Under the pieces are notes generated by a model, which worked only from the letters and a program-made list of their open reading frames with translations, was not told the DNA's origin and ran no database searches. From Holacanthus passer (Eukaryota > Chordata > Actinopteri > Pomacanthidae): a DNA stretch of 64,000 nucleotides. The stretch covers positions 10,964,501 through 11,028,500 of the forward strand of contig JAFREQ010000012.1 in assembly GCA_025331565.1 (NCBI GenBank), given 5' to 3'. A program made the translations under genes and the position numbers. Below, piece after piece: positions 1 through 12,800 of this stretch (positions are counted from its first letter, which is position 1; each line of letters begins with the position of its first letter).

Positions 1-134
1 ATTTTCCGGGTTAAGTGGGGTAAAGGTGAAAAGCTGCTGCTGCTGCTGCCGCGAACATAAACATACAGAATCACTTCAACCAGCTCATTAACGATATTTC
101 TGCTGTGCAATCAAGTCAACACATCCTGAAGAAG
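1..134 (+). other. crot: Probable crot 5' non-coding exon 1 (5' end outside window)
   Basis: A stretch ending in AAG followed by a strong GTAAGA donor at 135 lies upstream of the crot coding start. The first coding exon opens with an acceptor at 1635 and only nine untranslated bases before its ATG, so an upstream non-coding exon is needed. This is the best candidate. It contains a short (CTG)n run near 33-49. The transcription start may lie left of the window. Inferred from splice signals only. Confidence 0.45.
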
Positions 135-1635
135 GTAAGACAGGACGGTTTTAAATCACGTTAAACTAGCATGTCAAACATTTTGTTGACATAGCTTAAT
201 GTTAATGCTGCATTCATGTGCTCCTCAAATGTTCGCATATTCGGATTTTGGAAGTCGTTTTTCCCACTTATGTGTGTTTATGAGCTTTTATGTCGTAACG
301 TAGAAACAAAATGGACGCTACAGAAAAGACGTGTGGTATTCTAACTTTTCTAACTAATCTAGGTCACTCTACGTGCACTGCAACTAATTGTGAGCCAAAT
401 TACTCAAATTACAGTCAAATTGCATGTGAGCAAAATTTCATATGCAATACGTGAATTAATAAAAACTTTCTCAACATTCAGTTTCATCCAACTTGTTTCT
501 GCCTGTAGGACGTGCAAGTCGGCAGGTCGTGGACCAAAATTTCGCCGATTGTTGTTGCGACATCTAGGCCCCTTCACGTTCATTTTTCCAGGGGGGAACT
601 CATTTTTCCGATTATTCCGAACGGCGTGAACGCGCTGTTATTACCGTTAGCTCGCTTACTGGAAACCATTTTAAATAATAATAATAAACGTGTGAAAACT
701 TATTTTTCTCAGCAACAAGTAACGTTAGCTAGCTTGGTGGAAACTGATAGGTTAATTTGAATTCATTGTAAAGGAGTAAAACCTGTAATATATCCTTTTG
801 TGTTTTTACCAAATGCTCAACAAACTGTTTCTGAGTTATTATTAGTGGAAATAAATTGTATTAACACACCATTAATGGTCAGTGATTGTAAATTAGATTT
901 TCCACTAACAATTAGTTCAAAGTTCAAGGTTCAGCTTCATGGTTATTAAACACAGGATCACACAATAACATACAGTTGTTGTAGTTCCACACACAGAAGA
1001 TCTATAATTACAATACAAACAGTAATATAGAACAAAGTTTGTAAAAGTAGCACTAAAGGCAGAAATACAAAGAAAATTAAATGATATTTACAAGGAGGAT
1101 ATTAAGTTACAAATAAAATATGAACAATAGGATAGATGAATCAATGTTTTATTTATATTTGTCATTTGTTTTTAATAAGATACGAGATGAGATAAAATAT
1201 AAGATAAAGAGTCGGTAAGCAATATAAACAAGAAAAGTATAAAAAGTATTCACAATTTAACCAGAATAAAAAGTATGAATGTTGTCTGAATGTTACTGCT
1301 TTTGTTTTACCAACAGTCTAAAGCCATAATCATTCATAATAAAGCAAGACAAAATACACAAATGTTGTCTGTTGATGCACGCAGGAAATCTTGGTATCTT
1401 GTACAATTTATACAGTAATTACTATAGCAGATTACTAGGGATATTTGTCTCACTGTTTAGAATAAACAGTTGCATATAAACTAGACTGGCTGATTTTTGG
1501 TCCTTGACAAAATCTTTGTTTTATAATTGTATCAGTTGTGACTGCAGGAAGAATTCCTCGAGGTCAACATCAGATGCCAAGAGCTGACAATATCAGCCCC
1601 AGCTTCATGGCAGTGTGGCTTTATTTGTATTACAG
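135..1635 (+). other. crot intron 1 (probable), with an old interspersed repeat at about 915-1290
   Basis: No coding sequence is seen here. The part from about 915 to 1290 resembles the 3' tail of a teleost LINE. Its last ~70 bases (about 1215-1285) match a second copy at about 55205-55262 in this window almost base for base, including a GTATAAAAAGTATT-like core. The segment at 500-620 is richer in CpG than its surroundings, but I could assign nothing to it. Confidence 0.4.
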
Positions 1636-1644
1636 GAAGACAAG

Positions 1645-4600
1645 ATGGCTGGTCATTTGTCAGAGTCGTTGCCAGAGCGGACCTTCCAGTACCAAAGCAG
1701 CCTGCCACCCCTGCCTGTCCCGTCACTAGAGATGAGCCTTTCAAAGTACCTGGATGCAGGTAGGACAGTTACCTTGTACAACCTGCTTTCTCACCCCGTT
1801 ACTCTGTTTGTAAATATTTACTTTAAGTTCAAACATTTACTCAGAAAAATCCTGTAAATGATTAAGAAAATTCAACTGCTGCCACTGCTGTTTGTCTTCA
1901 TGTAAATATTTCTGCCCCTTTTAATGATTACTTCAACCAACAGTGTGAGAAGTATATTTACAGTGACCAGTAGCTGGCGCTCTTACTTCACTGATGGACT
2001 CATTTTGCATTGCCATGTTTTCCATCAGTTCATCCTTTTGCATCTGAGAAGGAGTTTGCGGCAACAGTGAACACTGTGAGGAAATTTCAAGAGGGTGTTG
2101 GCAAAGAGCTGCACCAGAAACTACTGCAGAGGGCCAAGACTAAGAAGAACTGGGTGTGTAATTAAGCCGTGAATCTCTCGTTTTTGTCCTCTTTACTCAT
2201 GGATGATTCACTTAACTAACTGTTATTCCCCAGCTGGAAGAATGGTGGTTGGACACAGCGTATCTGGAGTCCCGCATTCCCTCTCAGTTGAATATGAATT
2301 TTGCTGGCCCGGCGCCGTACCTGGAGCACTGCTGGCCTGCTGCAGAGGAATCTGATCTGCAGAGGGCCAGTATTCACATATGGCATACACTACAGTACTG
2401 GAACCTGATCCGCACGTAAGACATATTTACACACATTTTTACAAGCTGTGTTTTTGTGGTGTGTTAAGCAGAAGTTGCCTTCCTTTTCACATGAAGTCAC
2501 AGATATATATATAATCTTTTTTTCTTCCTCTTGTTTTAGGGAGAGGCTGCCTCCTCAGAAAGCTGGCAAAACAGCATTAGATATGGACCAATTCAGAATG
2601 TTGTTCTGCACCTGCAAAGTACCTGGAGTAAAGAAGGACACTATTTATAACTACTTCAAAACAGGTAGAATAAAGTCAGCTCTTATGTCTAACCTTCAAA
2701 CACACCTGAATGCTCTTTAGCCCACTTTGTCAATTTACATGTCACTGTTGTGTAATGTGTATTTTGTGCTGTGTCACAGAGAGTGAGGGTCCTTGCCCTT
2801 CTCATTTGGTAGTGATTTGTCGTGGACGGATCTTCACGTTTGATGCACTCAGTGATGGACAAATACTCACTCCTCCAGAAATACAAAGGTATTGATTACA
2901 TGTACACACACCACTCAAGAATTCAACCCACATATGACACCTAGTACCCAAGAGAACAAACTTCATTTTGAGGGGTTGGGGCTATTGGACCAACTGCTGC
3001 TGATACTGCTAATTTAACTTTTAATGATTTTAATAAGTTTTGTTGAACTTCCTTTTGAGGGCATGAATTTACATTTATGAATGAAATTGTTTGCCAACAT
3101 CATTATCAAATTTATTATAAAATTATATTTGTATTCTTTTCTTGGATTTTGAATAAACCAAACACCACATTTTCCCATAATAATATAAAATCTTTAAAAA
3201 TATGATCAATGAAAAATCTGCAATGGTATGACAACAATGTCAAAACAATACAAAACTGTTTTTGGACATTCATTACAGCAGTTCATGTTTATGTCTCTGT
3301 TTTCTACATGTATTGATTGGTGGGATAATATTTCTAAATAGTTTAGTGGGACACTTCCTTAACCTTATTCACAATTGGGTATTTATGAGGAAGCATCCAG
3401 TCTTTCTTCCAATATAATCTTATTAATTTATTGAATAATAGGAATGATAGCTTTGAATTTAATTTGGTGAACCCTGCAGAAACCCTGTAATAACAGGCTG
3501 GAGGATGAGGAAGTGTAATTACCTGAATGGAAAGCACCCAAGGTTCAACATGTTTTATTTTATGTGTGTTAACCTGTAAAGGCAGCTGAGCTATGTGAAA
3601 GAGCGCTGTGAGGGAGAGCCAGAGGGAGACGGAGTGAGTGCTCTCACCTCGGAGGAGAGGACTCGCTGGGCAAAGGTAGGGCTGCTCATGTTTGGAGACT
3701 TTGGTTTTATCTCTGTGAATAGAATCTAAAACAGTTTATGGATTACATTAGTGAAAAAAAGTTTTCAGATTACAAAAGCATACTTGAGGGTTGGCACTGT
3801 CAGCACTTTACTGTTGACTGTCTCTGCAGGCCAGGGAGCATCTAATAAACATTGATCCTCACAATAAGACCATCCTGGAGACCATCCAGAGCAGCCTGTT
3901 CACCATATCTCTGGATGAAGTGAAACCCTATTCCACTCCAGAGAACTACACGAATGTACGGGCTGCACCAATTTGAACTGTTTATGACTGCATGACTCAC
4001 TGTTCACTGTCTGTTTTGAAAGAAAAGAGTTGTGTGTCTAATTGTATGAATTTGGAATTCTGAACACAGATCACCCGAGAATGCCTTGTAGGCAACTCCA
4101 CAAACCGCTGGGGTGACAAATCGTACAATTCAATAGTGTTCGCAGATGGAACTTTTGGATGCACTTGTGATGTGAGTTTGACCAAGAGCAAATAATTCTT
4201 CCATATAAAAAGATATTTTTTAAGGGATTAAAATCCAGGTCTAATCAAATTGTTTTACAGCATGCACCATATGATGCTATGGTCATGGTGTCTATGAGCT
4301 GGCATCTGGACCAGGAAATTAAAGCTTCAGAAGGCAAATGGAAGGTAAATATTGACTATTACTTGAATCTGCACATGAATTGAAATATTTCCTGTTAATG
4401 ATAATTTAAATGTGTAAGTCTTTAAGTGTGTCTGTCCACTTTTCAAGTATTGATGTCCATGCTTATTAGGGCTCAGATGCAGTTAGACCCATACCCCGTC
4501 CTGAGGAGCTGGTGTTTACTGTGGATGAGAAAATAAGGAGTGACATCAGCCACGCCAAACAGCAGTACCTGGAGTCGGTAAGCCAATATTAAACACCAAA

Positions 4601-6992
4601 CTACACTGGGAAAAACTGATGGTAAATGACTTGTCCATAGTGACAGCTGTGTCACTGTCCACTCTGTCGCTGGCCTTACAGACACAGGATCTGCAGCTGG
4701 TGTGTTACGCCTTCACAGCGTTTGGAAAAGAAGCCATCAAACAGAGGAAGCTGCATCCAGACACCTTTGTTCAATTGGCAATGCAGTTGGCCTACTACAG
4801 AATGCACAAAAAGTATGGACTGGTTAATTTGACCGTGCAAAACCTGATGCTTTGAAATCTCAGAAGTGAATGACCCTGAATGTCTCTTCTTCCTCCTCTC
4901 AGGCCAGGAAGCTGTTATGAGACGGCAATGACTCGCAAGTTCTACCATGGGAGGACGGAGACGATGCGACCCTGCACCAAGGAGGCTGTGAAGTGGTGTA
5001 ACACCATGATGGACCCCACGTGTGATGTGAGTGTGTGTATGTTTGAAACCCTGCACTGTGGCAAAATCGCTCAAACGAAGGAGGTGGAAGCACTGTCTTT
5101 GACTCTCTCACATGGTATGTAAACATTTTTCTTCCAGGTTACTGCCAAGAGGAAAGCCATGCTGCTGGCCTTCAATAAGCACAACGAACTGATGGCTGAA
5201 GCCCAGGAGGGGAAAGGTTAGTTCGCTTACATGTTGCTCCATATTTCTACACATCACTGTTCAATAACAGGTCAACCCTTTCTATGCAGCTCCCATTATT
5301 CCTTTTAATGGGAAATTCCTTTTCCTCCACCCTCCTATGTATGTAAGTGCACTGATACAATGAACTAAAAACACTTCCAAAAACAATGTTGAAGACAGGT
5401 GTTGGCCATTTTACTGGAAGTCGTTGTCTGTGAACTGTGAAAACAGTCAGATAAAACGCAACAAATTCAATTGATGATGATTACAAGTCTGAAAAACACG
5501 ACACCATAAACAAGAGTTAGAAGAGTTATCACCTGTGAAAAAATAACTTTAAAGGTACCATGTGGAGTTTTTGACTGCTAGTAGAGGTCTGGAGCAACTT
5601 TTGGGTCCTAGTTTTGCTTGTATCTTTGTTAGCACTAAATGCGAACCGTGATGGCCCTTTCTTTGCCCAGTTCCCTTTTCCAGGCCAGAAAGGAACTCGT
5701 CCAGCCAGGTCTCAGTCAGGGCCTTCTCCATCAGGCACCCCGGCATGTAGCCCATCTACTTTACTCAAGAGAAGTTGCACCTTTCAAGATGCCATAGGAA
5801 GTACAACACAGTAATTAATCTAGTAAAGGTATACATAGTCAAGATAAGTAAAACTGATAGAATAAAGCACGAGAACTAAGCAAAGCAGAATGTTGTATTG
5901 ACAGTGTAATGGCCAGTTTGGTTAGCAGTAAGCTGAAAGCAGGAAAACTATATTAACAAATCATTTCAAATCCTAAATGCTTATTATTGTCACTGTGTAT
6001 TAAAATGTACGTTAAAAGTCTTAACATTTGTGTGGCTTAGCATTACATGTTGTTTAGTTGCTAATGGAGAGAACACTGACATGCGTTTCCCTGATATTAA
6101 GTCATGTTATTTTATGACTTTTTGCCAGGTTTTGACAGGCATCTTTTTGGGCTGTATCTTATCGCCAAAGAGGAAGGACGTCCCACTCCAGAACTCTTCA
6201 TGGATCCCCTCTATGCAAAGAGGTACTGTCTGTAAAGATAACAGAAAACGTGTTCCTGTACTGGTTATATTATTGTGTACCAGGTGTAGATGCACAAAGA
6301 TTTGAGATTTAAAGGGACTGTTAAAGATACTACTGGATCACGACTGACATTCTGATAAACGCCCAGTTTGATAAACTGAACTGCAATACAAATATTATCA
6401 AGCAGACTTGAGATGGATTGAAAAGTGCTAAAGAGGCCTTCCTGTCTGCCTGTAACTGAGCTGTGTTTGTGTCCGCAGTGGTGGTGGAGGTAACTTTGTG
6501 CTGTCATCCAGTCTGGTGGGATACACCACAGTTCTGGGGGCTGTGGCTCCCATGGTGCACCACGGCTATGGCTTTTTCTACCGCATCAGAGATGACAGGT
6601 AGGCAGACAAGACATAAAGCATGTTTTCATAATGCTGTTTCTCCTTCTGAAGATCTTTTTGCTCAACTGTCATAATTTCTGTGTGAGGTGTTGGCCTCTA
6701 GTCAAGCCAAAGTCATGGCTGCTTTTCTTTGCTGCTTATTTGTTTTTTTTTATTTGCCCAATTTGTACTTGAAGTACATTGGCTATATTTATACACATTT
6801 GAAATTGTGTGGACCTTTGCACTTTCAGCAACTGCACTTATATCCTCACTACGCTGTCTTTGTCCCTCCAGGGTTGTGATTTCCGTCTCAGCGTGGAAAT
6901 CTTCACGTCAGACAGATGCTGCAACACTGTTCAACAGCTTCTCCAGCGCCCTGCACGAGATGCTCCACCTGGCAACCACATCTCAGCTGTAA
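1645..6992 (+). CDS. crot: Peroxisomal carnitine O-octanoyltransferase (16 coding exons, complete)
   Basis: The enzyme moves medium-chain acyl groups from CoA to carnitine so that products of peroxisomal beta-oxidation can leave for mitochondria. Coding exons: 1645-1759, 2029-2153, 2234-2415, 2540-2664, 2780-2888, 3582-3675, 3830-3955, 4070-4171, 4261-4344, 4470-4577, 4682-4812, 4903-5026, 5138-5216, 6129-6222, 6479-6598, 6872-6992. They sum to 1839 nt, or 612 aa, the same length as human CROT as I recall it. The start is the first ATG after the acceptor and gives MAGHLSESLPERTFQYQ, which aligns with the mammalian N-terminus. Diagnostic sequence: the catalytic His in CDHAPYDA (His327), the HGRTETMR substrate-binding segment (about 449-456) and the late SGGGGNFVLSSSLVGY block (about 533-547). 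The carnitine-binding STS motif reads SSS here. The C-terminus is -SQL, a non-canonical type 1 peroxisome signal. No frameshift or missing exon was seen. The gene is convergent with abcb4. Confidence 0.97.
5217..6128 (+). other. crot intron 13, with a probable interspersed-repeat fragment
   Basis: This is the longest intron between crot coding exons. It holds no exon. From about 5551 to 5800 there is a more GC-rich segment starting AAAGGTACCATGTGGAG that resembles a teleost dispersed repeat I have seen elsewhere. I could not find a matching second terminus, so this is a weak call. Confidence 0.35.
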
Positions 6993-7689
6993 GAGCGCCA
7001 GCCAACAAACAGAGTAGCTAAACAAGCTAATTTACACATTTACCTTTTACCACACAATTTACAAACCCTCAGTTAATAGCCGACAGCGAGTGATAGTAAT
7101 GTTTCCTCTCAGCACAGATCAATGCAAATGTACCGAATCAGCACTGCTAAGTGATATCCACTGGTTTTGGCATTAAAAAAAAGTAACTTTTCTTTTAGTG
7201 CTAAATAAGACTTTCTTTCATGCACATGGTTCTTTGGTTATCAATATTTTTCCTTATTCTCTGATTTTCATGATTGTAGTATAAATTTTATCAAGACTGT
7301 TCAAGCCAGTATTAATCCACATTTAAGCTAAGTTGATGCTTTTTTATGATGTTTGTCTCCGGTGCATAAAGATTCAACAGAAGCTGAGGCCTTTGTAATG
7401 TGGAGAGTTGTAGAAAATAACTTCTGTCCGTTTTGACTGTTGGCCTTGTTATAATAATAGGCATTCCAATTAAATCCATAAAAATAACTTTGATATAAGT
7501 GTAATAAAATTGCCTTGTTTTTAGATTAGTCTTATTATGAAAATCTACAGCAACATCCAACATTACTCAGCTATTAAAGTTGGACTGAAATTAAAATTCA
7601 TATTTTCTAAGAAATGATTAAATATATTCTTTTGGTTGTAGTGACTTGTGACTTATATGGTTTAAATTGTCCTCACCAGGATGAAGACA

Positions 7690-8059
7690 TTAAAGGTCCA
7701 GTGTGTAGGATTTAGGGAGATCTATTGGCAGAAATCAAATGTAATATTCAGAATCATGTCTTCATTAGTGTCTCACTCACCTGAAACTAAGAATTGATGT
7801 TTTTCATTACCTTAGAATGAGTCCTTTATATGTACAGAGGAAGCAGGTCCCCTTCCAATGTCCGCCATGCTTCTACAGTAGCCCAGAACGGACAAACCAA
7901 ACACTGACTCTAGAGAGGGCCTTTCATGTTTTTTAGTGGCCACTGCAGGTTCTCCTTACACGCTTGGAAAGGAAGGATGAGGTGAGAGGGTTATTCAGTT
8001 GGTTGCAATCTGCTGCCTCACCACTAGATGCCACTAAATCCTACACACTGGACCTTTAA
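7690..8059. mobile_element. MITE with 26-bp perfect terminal inverted repeats
   Basis: The left terminus at 7690-7715 (TTAAAGGTCCAGTGTGTAGG, then ATTTAG) is the exact reverse complement of 8034-8059. The 370-bp element has no coding capacity, typical of a miniature inverted-repeat transposable element. I recognise the ends as an abundant teleost family. Both ends include TTAA, which may be a target duplication or part of the repeat. It sits in the inferred crot 3' UTR. Confidence 0.9.
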
Positions 8060-8819
8060 AGTCAGTGATAATTCTCATGGCATGAATTTTTGGCTGCGAC
8101 TAATGATGTCAGTACTAGAACTGGATTGATGCAATGACCGTGTGGTCAGGTACTAAAAATAGTTTGTAATATCACTTCAGTTCCAACAGCCTCGCTTGTA
8201 GTTAAAGGATAGGTGCACATTTTTCGTCCATCTATATTGTTCAGAGATAGACTTGAAAAACTGTGAAACCGTCCTTTAATCAGCTGGGGTGCAGACACTG
8301 TTAGCCATTGCTTTTTGTTGTTAGCACTCCGTACGTTGCTCTGTGACTTACTATGTTACTTTGGTCATTTGTCATCACCCTGTTTGGGCCGATGAAAAAT
8401 ATGCACCAGAGCCTTCTGAAAACAAAGAGTTGCCTTCCAGTTTAGTGAAGCACTGCACATTGTGTTGTATTACTTCAGTACATCAGTGAAGCAGTTGTTT
8501 TGCTGCTTATTCCATCGTTCTTTGAACCAAAACCTGACTAACTTGGTCACTGCACCTTATGAGTTCTGCACACGCTGCAGCTCTCCTTTGTTTTGATGTC
8601 TGTCAAATTAAACATGGCTGAATGTTCACATGATATGATGACTGCTGTTCCATTACTGAACCTTAAAAACTGTGATTTTTTTCCTCTGCATTTAAAGCCT
8701 TGCACTAATCTGTAATCTGTGTGTGAATGTTGACTAAACCTTTATGAATAGCAATATTTTTAACTTTGAACATAAACATCACTGAACGAAATGTGATTTT
8801 GGAAATGTAGTAATGTTGA

Positions 8820-8825
8820 AATAAA
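8820..8825 (+). terminator. crot: crot polyadenylation signal AATAAA
   Basis: Canonical AATAAA on the + strand, followed within 40 bases by a T-rich stretch. It is the best-placed signal downstream of the crot stop. Confidence 0.6.
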
Positions 8826-8901
8826 GTTGAGATTTCCATCTGCTTGATTATTAGTTTTGTCCAATTCAATGAAAACAAATGTTAAAATGAGGTGATAGTT
8901 C

Positions 8902-8907
8902 TTTAAT
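8902..8907 (-). terminator. abcb4: Candidate abcb4 polyadenylation signal ATTAAA
   Basis: TTTAAT on the + strand reads ATTAAA on the - strand. It would give an abcb4 3' UTR of about 0.9 kb and put its 3' end within tens of bases of the crot 3' end. A second ATTAAA on the same strand at 9235-9240 would give a shorter UTR. The sequence does not decide between them. Confidence 0.4.
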
Positions 8908-9800
8908 AATTGAATACAAAACATACAGTAAAAGCATATTCTCCAGAAAGGTTAGTAATTCTGTGCATTTGCAGAAACATAGGATTCCTAGTGGTGTGAC
9001 AACTGAAATCTGCACAGCTGCGTTTACAATATTTTACTGTTCAGGCACTTTTGCTTCATGTATTTACTCAGAGAAAAACATAAGCTGCATCATGACAATC
9101 AATAAATTATAAAAGAATTTACCCTAAATACCTAAATACATATACTGTAGAACAAAACTTATTTGTGATAATGACTCCAGTGTCTTACGCACTATGGTAC
9201 ATAATAAATCCAGTGTATTGTAGCTTTAATCACTGTACATTTGTCAGAACTTATTTTGCAGTTAACAGAAGGTGGCACCACAGTGGAGGCTTGTTTTAAG
9301 TAGCTCCACAATCCTTTCTTTGAGAGAGAAAAGAACTTGTCCATACATGAGTCCCTGTGTACTGTTAACACACCTTTTTAAACAAAGAGAAGAAGAAAGA
9401 AAACTTGAGGATACCAAAAAATGGACCTTTTCTTACAGCAGACATTTTGTCATAGCAGGAAACCGAGTTAACATTCAAGTGCCTCAGTAAACTGTGACAG
9501 TGAGCCAGCATGCACAACACCAGGACCCTGAATCTGAAGCAGCTAAATGGAATTCGGTCGTTATTCTTTGTACTTATGCAATTTTCACGTCAAAATATCT
9601 TCTGTGAAAAAGGCCCATAAAAGTGACGACTAACATACAGTAGTACAGAAGTTGGACTTTTGACCGAAAGCACATTCAGACCCAAACTGCTCCACTGAAG
9701 CTGAATGCAAAGAGGGGAGTTGATGGTAAAAGGCACAAGTGTTGAATCCATCCCTCTGGAAACATAAGAAACGATCAGTGTTGTGTTGCTCCCTGTCCTC

Positions 9801-12800
9801 CTATTCACTCTGGTGGCCCATCTGTTTGGTGACGAGCATGTGGTAAACTCCCTTCTTGGCCAGCAGCTGTTGATGCGTCCCCTGTTCGACCACCACTCCT
9901 CCCTTGAAGACGGCGATGCGGTCGGCGTTTTGGATGGTGGACAGACGGTGGGCCACAATGATACACGTCCTGCCCATCCTGGCCTGGTCCAACGCCTCCT
10001 GCACCACCTGGAAAGAAGGGACAGTGACCTCACATGAACGTAAATTGGGGAATCTTTGGTTTTCAGATCCACTTACTCTGTTGATTTTAACATGTCGACA
10101 TATTTAGACTCATTTTCTTGTTTCATATTTACAGGTTTGCTTTGATGAAACTCAGAGGGATGATACATGTTGAATTAATCTGGATGCAGTTTCAGTACCG
10201 AGTAAACTTTATGGATCCAGTCCAGCATTGTTTAAAGGTATGTGCTGCATTATTACTTATTAATTTACCACTCCTTTTAGTTGTTTGTGTATCACTAAAT
10301 GAAGAAGTGCTCCATTTTAAAAAACAGAAACTCTTTCTCTGTTTGAGAAAGCTTTTAATTCCTGGTATCACGAGTATTTAGATCTTATGTTTGCAATCAG
10401 TGTTTGATGATTGGGATGTGTGCACAGTAATTTGCATTATAAAATGGAGGAACCATTCAAACCTTAACCTTGACCAAAGTTAGAGCCATTCAGTAAATCA
10501 CCATTCAGAAGAGGAATCTGCCTTCACTTCATTTTCCCTCTTTTATAACCACATAAAAAAGATCTAATTTAGGACTGTAAAGTTTTTCAAAAACAGGTAA
10601 ATGGTGTGTTAAACATCTCTGTAAATGAGGTGAAATAAATTGATTCATTTTCCACTTGGTACATTTCCCCACTGAGGGACGAATAAAGGTTTATCTTATC
10701 TCTTATCTTGAAATGAGATTTTATCTGCTCTGACAGATATTCCCACACATCATTTTCATAAAATAAAATTTCAGCAAAATATCATTTCGGTTACTCCCAT
10801 CTTCTTGCTCCTGGTGCCAGCATCATTTGTGGGAAGGATTCCTTCAGCTCATTTAGCCACTGGTGACTTGTAAGAAGAACACTCACCTTCTCACTCTCAG
10901 TGTCGAGGGCGGAGGTGGCCTCGTCCAGGAGCAGCACTTTGGGGTTGCGGAGGATGGCTCTGGCTATGGCAATACGTTGTTTCTGGCCACCTGACAGCTG
11001 TGTTCCCTTATCACCTGCCTGAGTGTTATACTTCTGTTCAGACAAATAGAGACAGACAGAGAGGCGCACATAGTATTATTAGATTGCCAAAATAATGACA
11101 GAAGCATCCTGAAATCAACCTCATCATACCTCGATGTTTTCACTGTAAATACTGTCTGCTGAAAAAATTATCTGGGAACATTTATTTTTACTTTCTAATA
11201 ATTTCCTGTAAATTTCCTTTTCCTTATTATTATTATATGAAAATAGAGAGAGAGGTCTGAGACTATTCTTTTAGTTAGAATTGAGTTGAGTTTCTAAGCA
11301 GTTGTTTTCTGAGATGTTCATGGAAGAACTGCTACTAAACTAGTAAAATAATCATCTATTATTTTCTTAATCATTGGAAACTTTACACATGTGTTGAATT
11401 GTAGACATATTTCACATTTTTGCATGTTCAGCTGACCTGCTGTGCTCTCACTAAAATACACAGAAAGTTACACAAATGACTGAAATTCTGTGATTGGCAT
11501 TGTGCCAATTTGAACACTGTCTATGTTATTACCAAACTATATATTTAATTCAAGGAAATTATTAAGAAATTATGGACCTGTAAAATAAAGTGTTACCATT
11601 ATTCAGTTTGTTATCCAGAGTGAAAGGGAAACTTTTTCTGAAAACAGAGTTCTCTTTTGGATTTTTAAAAGTAACTTTTCAATACTTTGAGCACCACAAA
11701 CCAAATTCCATTAGTCACCATTATTAAGAAGTGGAGGAAGAAATCAGATATCGATGGACAGGTGTCTCTTAACTTGGGCATATATAGTCAAAACGAGATA
11801 CCATTAGAGGTAAGAAAGGAAATCAGTTTTATTGTAATGTGGGTGAATGGTCCTTGAGAGAGTGAGTAACCTTCAGGTGACTTAAGAGGGTGTTGAGATG
11901 TTGTAAAGATAATAACTGCTTGATATAAAAAATAATAAAGAAATAAATCACACTGCCTTTTCAGTTTCTGTTCTGTCATGACTGAGATGGGAGCATTCCT
12001 GACACATCAGGACATCACAGCAGTTACCTGTGGCAGGGTTTCAATGAAGCTGTGAATGTTGGCCGCTCTGGCAGCGGCCTCGATCTCCTCCATAGTTACA
12101 GTGCGGCTGTTGTCTCCGTAGGCGATGTTTTCGGCCAAGGTGCAGTCGAACAGCACGGGCTCCTGTGACACGATGCCTATCTGGGATCTCAACCAGTAGA
12201 TGTTCAGGTCTTTTGCATTGTTATCATCCAGCACCTGTAGAGAAAATGGAGCAGAAATGATTGTGTTACGCAGGTTTTTAGGGCTTTTGGTGAAAAATGA
12301 CTCCCTCTAGCCAAATATTATGTTTATGAAAGCAATGAGTGTGAATCGACATTCAAGTTGTAGGACAAAGCAAACAAATGAGCTGAAACACTTTATAAAA
12401 CTCAATCAATTTCACATACAAGTTGACTGGTGATCCATTGTTAATATAAACTTACTGGATCACAGCCGCTTTAAAAAAAATCAGTAAGTCACCAAATCAC
12501 AGTTGATTTCAAACAGCAGCTGAAGCCTTCAAAATAGTGACCTTGTGATAACATAGAGCACCAGGAAAGAGCAATAAATGTTCTTTTCTGAATCACAGGA
12601 CTGTCAGCAACAACACTGATCCCATCAAGATAAAATGAAATGGTTAGTACAATAAAGATAAAAAAATACACACGCTCCACAGACCTCATGCTGTCTCTTT
12701 GTCTCAGCCTCATCAGTACAGTGTTGTAAATCCGCCATAAACAAACTGGCCAGCTAATCATTGTCTAACTCACAGTAGGTGAAGAGGCACAAGCTTTACA

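Larger units (their letters stand above)
6993..8840 (+). other. crot: crot 3' UTR (probable)
   Basis: The first convincing AATAAA after the crot stop is at 8820-8825, which would give a 3' UTR of about 1.85 kb ending near 8840. A MITE occupies 7690-8059. The start of another repeat (TTAAAGGATAGGT) lies near 8205. No open frame of note is present. A shorter transcript using a variant signal cannot be excluded. Confidence 0.55.

Noticed and set aside
9099..9106. AATAAA on the + strand at about 9100 as the crot 3' end
   Set aside because: It lies beyond a good signal at 8820 and inside the inferred abcb4 3' UTR. The nearer signal is more likely, though a longer crot isoform is not excluded.
9590..10072. 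160-aa open frame on the - strand overlapping the last abcb4 exon
   Set aside because: It is a different frame from the recognised ABC transporter exon at 9801-10007. Its composition shows no family resemblance; it is a shadow of the real exon.
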